Shown here piece by piece: positions 15,064 to 22,034 of a stretch of DNA of 36,747 bases. The stretch is from Muribaculaceae bacterium (GTDB taxonomy: Bacteria; Pseudomonadota; Alphaproteobacteria; Rs-D84), in contig JAMPEH010000004.1 of NCBI GenBank assembly GCA_023665245.1, positions 63,872 to 100,618 on the forward strand, in the 5' to 3' direction. Made by a program: the position numbers and the translations under genes. Under the pieces are notes generated by a model, which ran no database searches, had not been told where the DNA came from, and saw only the letters and a program-made list of their open reading frames with translations. Positions within the stretch are counted from its first letter, which is position 1, and each line of letters starts with the position of its first letter.

Positions 15064-15951
15064 TTACGGGCAATACGGCTTCTTCCTGAGAAAGTCGTTC
15101 AGATCTTTGTAGCCGGCATAAACTCCTGATACATCAAAGATACCGTCTCTGGCTTCTCCCAAAGTGTCTACCGCTTTACGTCCGGCATCATCATTGTCAA
15201 GACAACAGGTGACAGTTTGGTAATGCTCCAGCCACGACATAGCACGCCGTAGGTTGCTGACAGAGTTGAGAATCAGAAAGTCCATCGTTTCAGCTATCCC
15301 AAGTAGATCACCTCTTTTACTAAGCGTTAGATAGGACAGGAAGTCCATGAAGCCCTCAAAGATTGTGATGTCGTTGTTTGCCTCATGCTGCCGGATAAGC
15401 GATATGTCTTTCGGGCCGATGCAACCTTTAAAAGAAGGGTTCCTTGCCTCAAATCCATGACGGACATTCTCGAATCCGAGCGCATAATATTCTCGTGGAC
15501 CGAGACGGTAGTGTATCTCCACACAATAGCGTACAGCTATCTCTACGTCGATACTACGGCTTGTCAAATATGATAGTAACGGCCTTGCCGCAAGAGGTAA
15601 CGCCCTGACATCCACGAATGGAGCGAAAGGATTCTCCTTAACCTTCTCTTTTCGGATATGGTTTCGTACTGTCACGTTACCGTCATACGCGTGCATGCGT
15701 TCAATCACAGTAATGATGTCGGAAGTGCCGTAGATAAGTTTCCCAAGGTCGATTATGTCACCGCTCTCCATCGTGGCGAGGTCATACCACCTGTTCTTTT
15801 TCTTGCTGACTTTGAAGGACGGGTGTATGTCTTTCCGATAAGGAGCGTGGAAAAGGGCATAATCGGTATAGTTTCTGACGGGACGTACACCAAGCCGCTC
15901 AAGAAATACCATTATGGGTATCGCCTTGATTTCTGCAAAATCGTATCGCAT
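15064..15951 (-). CDS. Toprim-domain primase-like protein
   Basis: A 295-aa protein with the plan of mobile-element primases. The N-terminal part resembles the CHC2 zinc-finger region (YALFHAPYRKDIHPSFKV, WYDLATMESGDIIDLGKLIYG) but lacks the zinc cysteines. The C-terminal Toprim domain has IFEGFMDFLSYL with the catalytic Glu at 199 and CCLDNDDAGRKA with the acidic D252-x-D254-D255 cluster. Such proteins make primers or act with a replicative helicase in plasmid-like replication of integrative elements. It follows the ATPase gene by 3 bases in the same operon. The missing zinc ligands are common in this group, so I do not take them as decay. Confidence 0.8.
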   Translation of the reverse strand: MRYDFAEIKAIPIMVFLERLGVRPVRNYTDYALFHAPYRKDIHPSFKVSKKKNRWYDLATMESGDIIDLGKLIYGTSDIITVIERMHAYDGNVTVRNHIRKEKVKENPFAPFVDVRALPLAARPLLSYLTSRSIDVEIAVRYCVEIHYRLGPREYYALGFENVRHGFEARNPSFKGCIGPKDISLIRQHEANNDITIFEGFMDFLSYLTLSKRGDLLGIAETMDFLILNSVSNLRRAMSWLEHYQTVTCCLDNDDAGRKAVDTLGEARDGIFDVSGVYAGYKDLNDFLRKKPYCP

Positions 15952-15954
15952 AGC

Positions 15955-17055
15955 TCAGTCCTTTATATGGTTGATATTGTCAGGCTGGTACCGATATCTT
16001 TTGTCCTCTTTGACAATTACACCCACATTGGTAAGCAGTTTGACCAGTCCGACAAAACTCGTCCTTGCCCGCTTGAATCCGATTATACCGTATTCCTGCT
16101 TTAGTGAGTCTATAAGCTCACCGTAAGCCAAAGTGCGGTTTTCAGAAAATACTGCCGACAGAGCTTTTCCGTGCATTGAAACCGTTATTGATTCAAGCGT
16201 CAAGTTTTCCTCTTCATTTACATAGTCATCAACCTTTTCAGGGAGGCCGTCGGCATTGATCCTGAATGCGAAGCTGTCAAACTCGCGCTCTCTCGTAATC
16301 ATCGGTAGTACCTCGCTGATACTGGGGGATAAAGTATTCTTCACGACTTTTAATACAGTCTCGGCCTTGTTGTTCAGCTCCGTTCCGATGTGGCCTCTCG
16401 TGTTATCGTCGGACTTGTTGAGATGCAGGACCGTGTGAATGTGTATGTTGTACACATTTGTCCACCGCATGAGGTCATTGATAATGTTGACGGATTCTCC
16501 GGGAGAATTTATATCACTTATCAAGTCTCTCACACCGTCTATCACAACAAAACCTATTGACGGTTCGTCCTCAAGAGCCATATCAATGATATTTCTCCGC
16601 TCAACCGGTGTGAACTCACGGAGCATCAGGAAGTCAAGCTGCGAGCTGTCATTGTCCGTGGGTAAATCTGCAAGGCGCAGTATGCGGTCAAGTACCTTAT
16701 GGCAGTGAACACGGCTCTGTTCGGTGTCGACATACAAGACCTTTGTTTTCCCTTGGGGAAGTTTTGCCTTGTAGTTCAACACTTTCTTGCCGGACAGCAG
16801 CGCGGCTACAATGGCGCAAACATTAAATGTCTTACGGGATTTAGGTTTCCCGACCGAAGCACTGAAATTGCCGACTGTGGCAATGGTTATTTCATCCACC
16901 GTCAGTATCTCCGGAGGATATACAAAATGATCTGTCGCTCTGACACGGATATGTTCAAGAAATCGCCTGAACTTCTCCTGTGTGTCCTTTTCTTCCTGTG
17001 TCAGCTCCCGTTCCGGCTTTATCACGCGGTCGAACGGAATCTTATTCTCTTTCAT
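15955..17055 (-). CDS. RepA-like replicative ATPase/helicase
   Basis: A 366-aa AAA/RecA-fold protein resembling plasmid RepA/DnaB-type helicases. Walker A is the variant GKPKSRKT (residues 69-76), VLYVDTEQ lies at 106-113, Walker B is FVVIDGVRDL (169-178), and HTVLHLNKSDDNTRGHIG follows as the sensor region. The C-terminal 90 residues (LAYGELIDSLKQEYGIIGFKRAR) look like a helix-turn-helix. It overlaps the upstream HTH gene by 4 bases (ATGA) and is followed by the Toprim gene 3 bases on, so the two probably act together in element replication. Confident at family level; the precise substrate is unknown. Confidence 0.82.
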   Translation of the reverse strand: MKENKIPFDRVIKPERELTQEEKDTQEKFRRFLEHIRVRATDHFVYPPEILTVDEITIATVGNFSASVGKPKSRKTFNVCAIVAALLSGKKVLNYKAKLPQGKTKVLYVDTEQSRVHCHKVLDRILRLADLPTDNDSSQLDFLMLREFTPVERRNIIDMALEDEPSIGFVVIDGVRDLISDINSPGESVNIINDLMRWTNVYNIHIHTVLHLNKSDDNTRGHIGTELNNKAETVLKVVKNTLSPSISEVLPMITREREFDSFAFRINADGLPEKVDDYVNEEENLTLESITVSMHGKALSAVFSENRTLAYGELIDSLKQEYGIIGFKRARTSFVGLVKLLTNVGVIVKEDKRYRYQPDNINHIKD

Positions 17056-17501
17056 TTCGCAGACCCTTTCTTTTTCTTTGATTTATCAGCTGTCTGCTCC
17101 ATAGTGGCAGCTATCGCCTGGCGCTCCAAAGCTTTCTTTGAATATACCGGATTGGTACGAAGCAGTTCGTCAAGATCCTTTCTGTCGATGTATACGACCC
17201 TGCCGTTAGGCTTGTAGTGTGTGATACCGCGGCTTGCCGTCATCTTGTACAGCAGGCTTTTTGACGCGCCCAGATATTCGGCGGCCTCGTCCAGTGTCAT
17301 CATTTCCTTCAACATGAAGAATTTTGATTCCACTTCTTTGAGATGTTCGATTATCGGTCCCATATCACCGTATCGGTTTATGAAATCACTGATTGTCTTT
17401 ATTCGGGATACCGCATCATCAAGAGATACTGGTCCCATTTTGGATAGAAGACGTGCGGTCTCTTCCAGTTTCTGCATTGTTTCTATAAACTCAGATGCCA
17501 T
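17052..17501 (-). CDS. Helix-turn-helix protein, excisionase type
   Basis: A 149-aa protein. Residues 1-65 are helical and coiled-coil-like (TMQKLEETARLLSKM, IEHLKEVESKFFML). Residues 68-125 are a MerR/excisionase-type HTH: MTLDEAAEYLGASKSLLYKMTASRGITHYKPNGRVVYIDRKDLDELL. The tail is Lys-rich (KSKKKKGSAK). It is the second of two consecutive proteins of this kind in the operon, 16 bases after the first. In Bacteroides elements such pairs act as excision or transfer regulators; which operon this one binds is not shown by the sequence. Confidence 0.78.
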   Translation of the reverse strand: MASEFIETMQKLEETARLLSKMGPVSLDDAVSRIKTISDFINRYGDMGPIIEHLKEVESKFFMLKEMMTLDEAAEYLGASKSLLYKMTASRGITHYKPNGRVVYIDRKDLDELLRTNPVYSKKALERQAIAATMEQTADKSKKKKGSAK

Positions 17502-17517
17502 AATGTTTCCTGCTTTT

Positions 17518-17913
17518 TCAGTTGATATACATGTCTGTCATCGGCGCTTCAGCATCCTTATTATCGTCGGCAGCTCCGGTATCGGCTGTTTCTAATGTTT
17601 CCGAGACCTCTGTTCTTGACGCTATCCACCGGTCCAGCTCTTCCTTGCTGAAATATATCTTGCCGTTGGTCGGTCGTGTGTGTGGAATATTGAACTTCCT
17701 TACCATCCTGTAGAGATGTCCGGTTGTAATACCGAGATACATCGCCGCCTCTTCTGTAGTCAGGACTGCTTTTGTATGGAATAGCATCGAAACTATCCTG
17801 TCGAGCCGTGACAGTACCATGTCGAGCTTGTAGGAGCACCTTTCTCCCCAGCTCATTTCCTTATCTTCCTTTTTCTGATCACTCATTGTGACTATTGGTT
17901 TTTTGTTCGACAT
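17518..17913 (-). CDS. Helix-turn-helix protein, probable operon autoregulator
   Basis: A protein of about 131 aa with the same plan as its downstream neighbour: an N-terminal helical stretch (ERCSYKLDMVLSRLDRIVSMLF), then an excisionase-type HTH (LTTEEAAMYLGITTGHLYRMVRKFNIPHTRPTNGKIYFSKEELDRWI), then an acidic tail. The longest frame begins at a TTG at 17955, but that codon lies inside the candidate promoter box, so I take ATG 17913 (MSNKKPIV); ATG 17886 (MSDQKKED) is also possible. It heads the operon HTH-HTH-ATPase-Toprim. The repeats at 17990-18029 upstream of its promoter are candidate binding sites for it. Confidence 0.75.
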   Translation of the reverse strand: MSNKKPIVTMSDQKKEDKEMSWGERCSYKLDMVLSRLDRIVSMLFHTKAVLTTEEAAMYLGITTGHLYRMVRKFNIPHTRPTNGKIYFSKEELDRWIASRTEVSETLETADTGAADDNKDAEAPMTDMYIN

Positions 17914-17952
17914 TGGGAGTTCATGAGCTCCATTTATGAAAATTTTCGACTG

Positions 17953-17960
17953 CAAAGTAA
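17953..17960 (-). promoter_or_regulatory. Candidate promoter of the replication-like operon
   Basis: TTACTTTG on the minus strand, the same box and the same following GC as at the tra operon promoter (GCAAAGTAA on the plus strand in both). Transcription would start near 17946. The shared sequence may mean the two operons use a common promoter type. Confidence 0.5.
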
Positions 17961-17989
17961 CAGCCGAAAATGAAAGAAATCACTATAAA

Positions 17990-18029
17990 AAGTGTGATAG
18001 TTGAGTGCTATCACAAAACTATCACACTT
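17990..18029. promoter_or_regulatory. Inverted and repeated GTGATAG operator-like sites
   Basis: A 12-bp perfect inverted repeat, aagtgtgatagt (17990-18001) and actatcacactt (18018-18029), with a third half-site ctatcac at 18008-18014 between the arms. It sits 30-75 bp upstream of the candidate promoter of the HTH operon and just beyond the 3' end of the upstream gene. Confidence 0.55.
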
Positions 18030-18038
18030 ATAGCCAGA

Positions 18039-18831
18039 CTATTGCGTTTTAAAGGCGGTTTTGTCGGTAAGATGATCCATCAGAAGGTTTATATCCGTCT
18101 GAAACGGCATCGGATTCTTTCCCTTAAGACGAGAAAGTGTAGTGCTGAGATTGGTAATTGTCACAAACTTGTCACTCTTTCCCGACTTGATGGACTCGCT
18201 TTTGGCAAGCGGTGTCTGCCATTGGCCGGTTATGAATGTGCCCACACTGAGTGCATCAAACAGATAGCAGATACCTTTAAGGTTATTTGCCGTCAAAGGC
18301 TCCTTAAGTGTTCCAAGTAGCAGATCCTTTATCTCTTCTTCAGTGACATCCTTCTTGAACAACTGCGTCTTGTTGACACATTCCATAATTACAGGCCAGT
18401 CCTTATCACCAAGCGTACAGCTGAGCGGATTCTGGACGGTAACTTCTCCGTCTGTTTCAATCCTGCTCTCAGTGTATACAAATTTCATCATCTTTTCAAT
18501 GTCGCTGTTTTTCAATTCAGGAGAGTCAAAGAATAGCGCCACAAGGTCATGGCGTTCGGTGAGAAGCAAATGCACCATGCTCAATGCCTCGTTGTAGTTA
18601 TTCCTCCCGCTAGCTGAGGTACTTTCGCCATGCTTATGGGAGGCGATGAACTGTAGTGCGAATACACGCATCGTCATCTTGCTGGTTGGCACGTTGGCCC
18701 TATATTCCTTGTGGGCCTCTTTGAGTAGCCTGAAAAGGCAGTCTGGGGTCAGCTCGATGCTGTCTTTGTAATCGAGGCATAGTCTATGAAAAAAAAGAGA
18801 TAAACCTCTTTATAGTTTGTTTTATGGTCAT
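18039..18831 (-). CDS. Uncharacterised protein, reading frame broken at a T8 tract
   Basis: The long open frame (to about 18768) has no ATG near its start; only GTG 18692 would give the 217-aa form. Upstream in that frame, good protein-like sequence (CLDYKDSIELTPDCLFRLLKEAHKEYRANV) continues back to an in-frame TAA. An ATG at 18831 opens another frame (MTIKQTIKRFISFF) that hits TAG just after eight Ts (minus strand; plus-strand A8 at 18789-18796). Removing one T joins the two into a continuous protein of about 263 aa. I do not recognise the family. It is mostly helical, with no signal or membrane segment. The break may be a sequencing error, decay, or regulated slippage. Confidence 0.55.
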
Positions 18832-18884
18832 ATTATTTTGTCAAATTAAAAAAAACGCCCCTGGATGGAAGCGGTATAAACACA

Positions 18885-18908
18885 AATGTATACAGTAATG
18901 TATACAGT
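18885..18908. repeat. Tandem 12-bp repeat with TGTATACA palindromes
   Basis: Two perfect adjoining copies of aatgtatacagt (18885-18896 and 18897-18908), each containing the palindrome TGTATACA. They lie 54-77 bp upstream of the ATG at 18831, where a regulator of that gene would bind. Confidence 0.6.
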
Positions 18909-19057
18909 CCGCAACGATAACGGGCGGACCGCATAGAGTGAGATTGAAGCGGGGATTGCACATCCGCCTATTCCCGGAAAGTCTTGTAATATTCTTTATG
19001 TCTATGATTGAATGTCCTTATGTTTATTGTGTTACTACTATGTGTTTCCCTATGATT

Positions 19058-19171
19058 GGTCGGTCATTATATATATACCTTACGACTAACTGACCGGTAA
19101 TAATTCGGTTTCAAATATTCATACCAAAGTCCGGTCGGTCATATTATATATACTCTCCGACTGACTAACCG
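19058..19171. repeat. Pair of 40-bp imperfect repeats beside the integrase gene (candidate att or arm sites)
   Basis: Copies at 19058-19097 and 19133-19171 share ggtcggtcat, an A/T alternating run and CGACT(A/G)ACT(G/A)ACCG. Each copy is itself partly self-complementary (GGTC...GACC). They lie between the 3' end of the integrase gene (stop at 19183) and the T8-tract gene. The location suggests integrase arm or excisionase sites near an attachment site. The rest of 18832-19182 holds the 12-bp tandem repeat and no credible gene. Confidence 0.5.
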
Positions 19172-19182
19172 CGCTGTATATT

Positions 19183-20316
19183 TCAAAATATATCATTCAG
19201 CAAGGATACTGCGTCGTCTTTCTTGCTGTTGATGATCCTGGCATAACGCTGCGTATGACGGATGGTGGTGTGTCCAAGCAACTGACTGGTAGTATAGATG
19301 TCTATTCCGGCAGTAAGACAGAGAGTTGCGAAGGTGTGCCTGCTCGTGTGATAGGTCACGGGCTTGTCAATGCCTGCTTTCTCCAGCCAACTTGTGATAG
19401 CGTCGTGATAGTAGTATGACAACTGTGGGAAGCATCGGTCATCGGGAGAGGCATCACCCTGTTCTGGCAGCCATTTCCTCGCACTCATATTCAACGGGAG
19501 AAACAACGGAACCTTTGTCTTGAACTGTATTATCTCCACCTGCCAGTTGTCTCCGTTCTTGGCAATGTTTTTCCAACACAGGTCCATCACGTCTTTGATA
19601 CGAAGCCCACAAAAACAGGAAAACAGAAACGCAGCCTTGATGTCAGGCCTTTTACATGGGGTCTCTATCAATTTCTTCACTTCTGGCACGGTAAGGTACT
19701 CCCTCTTAAATTGCGACCCTCTTACCATATCCCTTGAAATTCCCTTATACGGACTTGCGGGTATCAGTTTCTCCTTGACAGCGAAATTAAGGGTCGCACG
19801 TATGTAGTCCATAAAAATGAATACTGTTCCTTTTGCGAGATTATCACGGTGGCGGTTCATAGGTTTGCGGGAAAGCAATCGGTCCATGAAGCCGAGTATA
19901 AATTCCTTGTTTACTTCCGCCAGCGTCACCTCCGGACGATACTCTTTTAATTCAGAAATAACTCTCTTGATCCAATGCTCATCACCGTTACGTTTCAACA
20001 CATCAGCTCTGTACCGTTCCATCCAGTCAGTGAAGAGCATCTTTGCCTTATGAGAATTTTCATGAATGCCGGCTATTTTATTGGTAAGGTCATAGATCAT
20101 TTCACTCTTGATTGCATTGGCCTCTGCAAGAGTGTTGGAATTGGCAATTTTTGATGCTGCGTCAGTCTCAGGAACAAGATATTTCTTCAGGAACTTGTAC
20201 GAGCGTTTTCCATTGTAATACATATCGAGATAAAGGGAGCGTCGTCCGTCTGAGAGTACCTGTTCCCTGAGTCTTATCGGTTCCTTGGCTGCTGTCTGTT
20301 TTTTTGCTCTTCCCAT
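19183..20316 (-). CDS. Tyrosine integrase, intact catalytic set
   Basis: A 377-aa integrase using ATG 20316 (MGRAKKQTAAKEP). An upstream TTG at 20340 is in frame but overlaps the preceding relic and is less likely. It has an N-terminal arm-binding domain, a SAM-like core domain (about 90-190) and a C-terminal catalytic domain. Catalytic residues are Arg239 in CGLRIKD, His323 and Arg326 in HTSRHTFA, His349 in LLGHTTI and Tyr358 in QRYARI. The full Arg-His-Arg-His-Tyr set is present. It probably belongs to the conjugative element lying to its left, with the repeats at its 3' side as att-region sites. Target site and polarity cannot be read here because the other element end is lost. Confidence 0.9.
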   Translation of the reverse strand: MGRAKKQTAAKEPIRLREQVLSDGRRSLYLDMYYNGKRSYKFLKKYLVPETDAASKIANSNTLAEANAIKSEMIYDLTNKIAGIHENSHKAKMLFTDWMERYRADVLKRNGDEHWIKRVISELKEYRPEVTLAEVNKEFILGFMDRLLSRKPMNRHRDNLAKGTVFIFMDYIRATLNFAVKEKLIPASPYKGISRDMVRGSQFKREYLTVPEVKKLIETPCKRPDIKAAFLFSCFCGLRIKDVMDLCWKNIAKNGDNWQVEIIQFKTKVPLFLPLNMSARKWLPEQGDASPDDRCFPQLSYYYHDAITSWLEKAGIDKPVTYHTSRHTFATLCLTAGIDIYTTSQLLGHTTIRHTQRYARIINSKKDDAVSLLNDIF

Positions 20317-20332
20317 AGTGAATGTAATTTTT

Positions 20333-20508
20333 TCAGTCAAACAAACGGTCTATCATATACACAGCACTGATTTTCTTGGTATCAATAATCTTTCCATAAA
20401 CCTGAGTGGTCTCGACGTCAGAGTGTCCCATCAGTTCGGCCGTCGTGTATATGTCGGCTCCCATTGTCTGTGTCAATGTCGCAAAGGTATGCCTGGCGAT
20501 ATGGAATA
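20333..20508 (-). pseudogene. C-terminal relic of another tyrosine integrase
   Basis: Only the last 56 residues or so are recognisable: HIARHTFATLTQTMGADIYT, then ELMGHSDVETTQVYGKIID and the end SAVYMIDRLFD. The H-x-x-R, Gly-His and nucleophile Tyr are present, but everything before the HIAR motif is replaced by unrelated sequence, although the frame stays open to 20728. The fragment ends 16 bases before the intact integrase start on the same strand. It therefore marks an older integrase gene cut through its catalytic domain, probably when the DNA to the right was joined. Confidence 0.8.
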
Positions 20509-20764
20509 TACACGGCAAAGCAAGCAAAAGCGAATAGGTAAAGAGTAAACGTAACCCGTTAGGAATAAGCGATATTTCAGTATTTTGCAAAGTTGAGAAA
20601 ATGCAAACGATAACGGAATATTGAGGTTGTTCAGTTACCAAACCGTTAGCCGGGCGGTTACCAAAACGGGAACAGGTAACGGCAAGCAATGAAAAGAAAT
20701 CCTCACCGTTTTGTTTGCACTCATACACAGTATTTTGCGTATCAAGGGACGCTTATATGGCAAG
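20509..20764. other. Non-coding repeat-bearing region, candidate att end of the second element
   Basis: No gene is credible here. An 11-bp direct repeat cagtattttgc occurs at 20577-20587 and 20728-20738. Another, gttaccaaaac, occurs at 20633-20643 and 20657-20667, exactly 24 bp apart. Several further gtaac/ccgtta variants surround them. Spaced direct repeats just upstream of an integrase gene are typical of integrase arm sites. No terminal repeat could be matched to a partner in this window. Confidence 0.4.
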
Positions 20765-20772
20765 TAAATTTG
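20765..20772 (+). promoter_or_regulatory. Promoter -7 box of the tandem integrases (TAAATTTG)
   Basis: A perfect TAnnTTTG 19 bases upstream of the first integrase ATG at 20792, giving a leader of about 12 bases that is A/T-rich (aaaaatataagcgt). Confidence 0.6.
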
Positions 20773-20791
20773 CACTTAAAAATATAAGCGT

Positions 20792-22021
20792 ATGAAAGTA
20801 GTGAAATTCAAGGTGTTGCTCTACCTCAAAAAGAGCGGACTGGACAAGTCGGGCAAGGCTCCCATCATGGGACGTATCACCGTGAACCGCACGATGGCGC
20901 AGTTCGGTTGCAAGCTGTCCTGCACACCCGAATTGTGGAATCCCCGTGAAAGCCGTCTGAACGGCAAGAGCAGGGAGGCGGTGGAAACCAATGCCAAAAT
21001 AGAGAAGTTGCTGTTGGCGGTGAACAACGCCTTTGACAATCTTGTGAGCCGTAAAGTGGATTTCGATGCCACCGATGTGAAGAATCATTTTCAAGGCAGC
21101 ATGGAAACACAAATGACCCTCATGCGAATGACGGACGTTGTCTGTGACGACCTAAAAGCCCGTATTGGCATTGACCGTGCGAAAGGGACTTATCCCGGCT
21201 ATCACTATATGCGCCTGACACTTGGCGAGTTCATCGAGCATCAGTACAAGGTCAAGGATTTGGCATTCGGGCAGCTTACAGAACAATTCATCCACGACTA
21301 TCAGACATTCGCCATGGAAAACAAGGGATATGCGATAGATACCGTCCGCCATCATCTTGCTATCTTGAAGAAGATATGCCGTCTGGCTTATAAGGAAGGT
21401 TATGCAGACAGGAGCCACTTCCTGCATTACACCCTGCCTAAGCAGTCAGATAAAACCCCACGGGCATTGAGCCGTGAATCGTTTGAAAAAATCCGTGATG
21501 TGGAAATACCTGCTTACCGTAAATCCCACATATTGGCAAGGGATATGTTTCTCTTCGGGTGTTACACCGGGGTCTGTTATGCAGATGTTGTCTCAATTAC
21601 TCGTGAGAACCTATGTACGGATGAGGACGGGGCTTTGTGGTTGAAGTATCGGAGAAAGAAAAACGAACTTCGTGCCAGTGTAAAACTGTTGCCGGAAGCG
21701 ATTGTTCTGATTGAGAAGTATCACAGTGAGGAAAGGGACACCCTGTTTCCTTTACTGCGCTGGTCAAATCTCAGAAGGCACATGAAGGCGTTAGCTGCAC
21801 TGGCGGGTATCAAGGATGATTTGTGCTATCATCAGGCAAGGCATAGTTTCGCCTCGTTAATCACGCTCGAAGCGGGTGTGCCTATCGAGACCATCAGTCG
21901 GATGCTGGGACACTCCGATATTTCCACCACTCAGGTATATGCCCGTGTCAGTCCGAAAAAACTGTTCGAGGACATGGACAAGTTCATAGAAGCGACCCAA
22001 GATTTCAAACTCACCCTATAA
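20792..22021 (+). CDS. Tyrosine integrase 1 of a tandem pair
   Basis: A 409-aa Bacteroides-type integrase with an N-terminal arm-binding domain (LLYLKKSGLDKSGKAPIMGRI), a SAM-like core (about 110-215) and a catalytic domain. His347 and Arg350 lie in YHQARHSFA, Gly-His 373-374 in MLGHSDI, and the nucleophile is Tyr383 in QVYARV. At the position of the first catalytic Arg there is Cys262 (TGVCYAD), an absence known from IntDOT-like integrases where another Arg is thought to substitute. It is followed after 13 bases by a second integrase on the same strand, and a perfect promoter box precedes it. Confidence 0.92.
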   Translation: MKVVKFKVLLYLKKSGLDKSGKAPIMGRITVNRTMAQFGCKLSCTPELWNPRESRLNGKSREAVETNAKIEKLLLAVNNAFDNLVSRKVDFDATDVKNHFQGSMETQMTLMRMTDVVCDDLKARIGIDRAKGTYPGYHYMRLTLGEFIEHQYKVKDLAFGQLTEQFIHDYQTFAMENKGYAIDTVRHHLAILKKICRLAYKEGYADRSHFLHYTLPKQSDKTPRALSRESFEKIRDVEIPAYRKSHILARDMFLFGCYTGVCYADVVSITRENLCTDEDGALWLKYRRKKNELRASVKLLPEAIVLIEKYHSEERDTLFPLLRWSNLRRHMKALAALAGIKDDLCYHQARHSFASLITLEAGVPIETISRMLGHSDISTTQVYARVSPKKLFEDMDKFIEATQDFKLTL

Positions 22022-22034
22022 ACCCAACAACAAT

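Noticed and set aside
15064..15951. Missing zinc-finger cysteines in the Toprim protein as a sign of decay
   Set aside because: The rest of the region is well formed, and mobile-element relatives often lack these cysteines.
1..20508. The left recombinase fragment (1-933) and the relic at 20333-20508 as two halves of one gene split by an insertion
   Set aside because: They lie on opposite strands, the breakpoints fall within the same motif rather than leaving complementary halves, and the motif differs (HCTRHSY versus HIARHTFA), so they come from different subfamilies.
20509..20728. N-terminal extension of the integrase relic as a real 131-aa protein
   Set aside because: Residues before HIAR have no recombinase character and overlap repeat-rich non-coding DNA.
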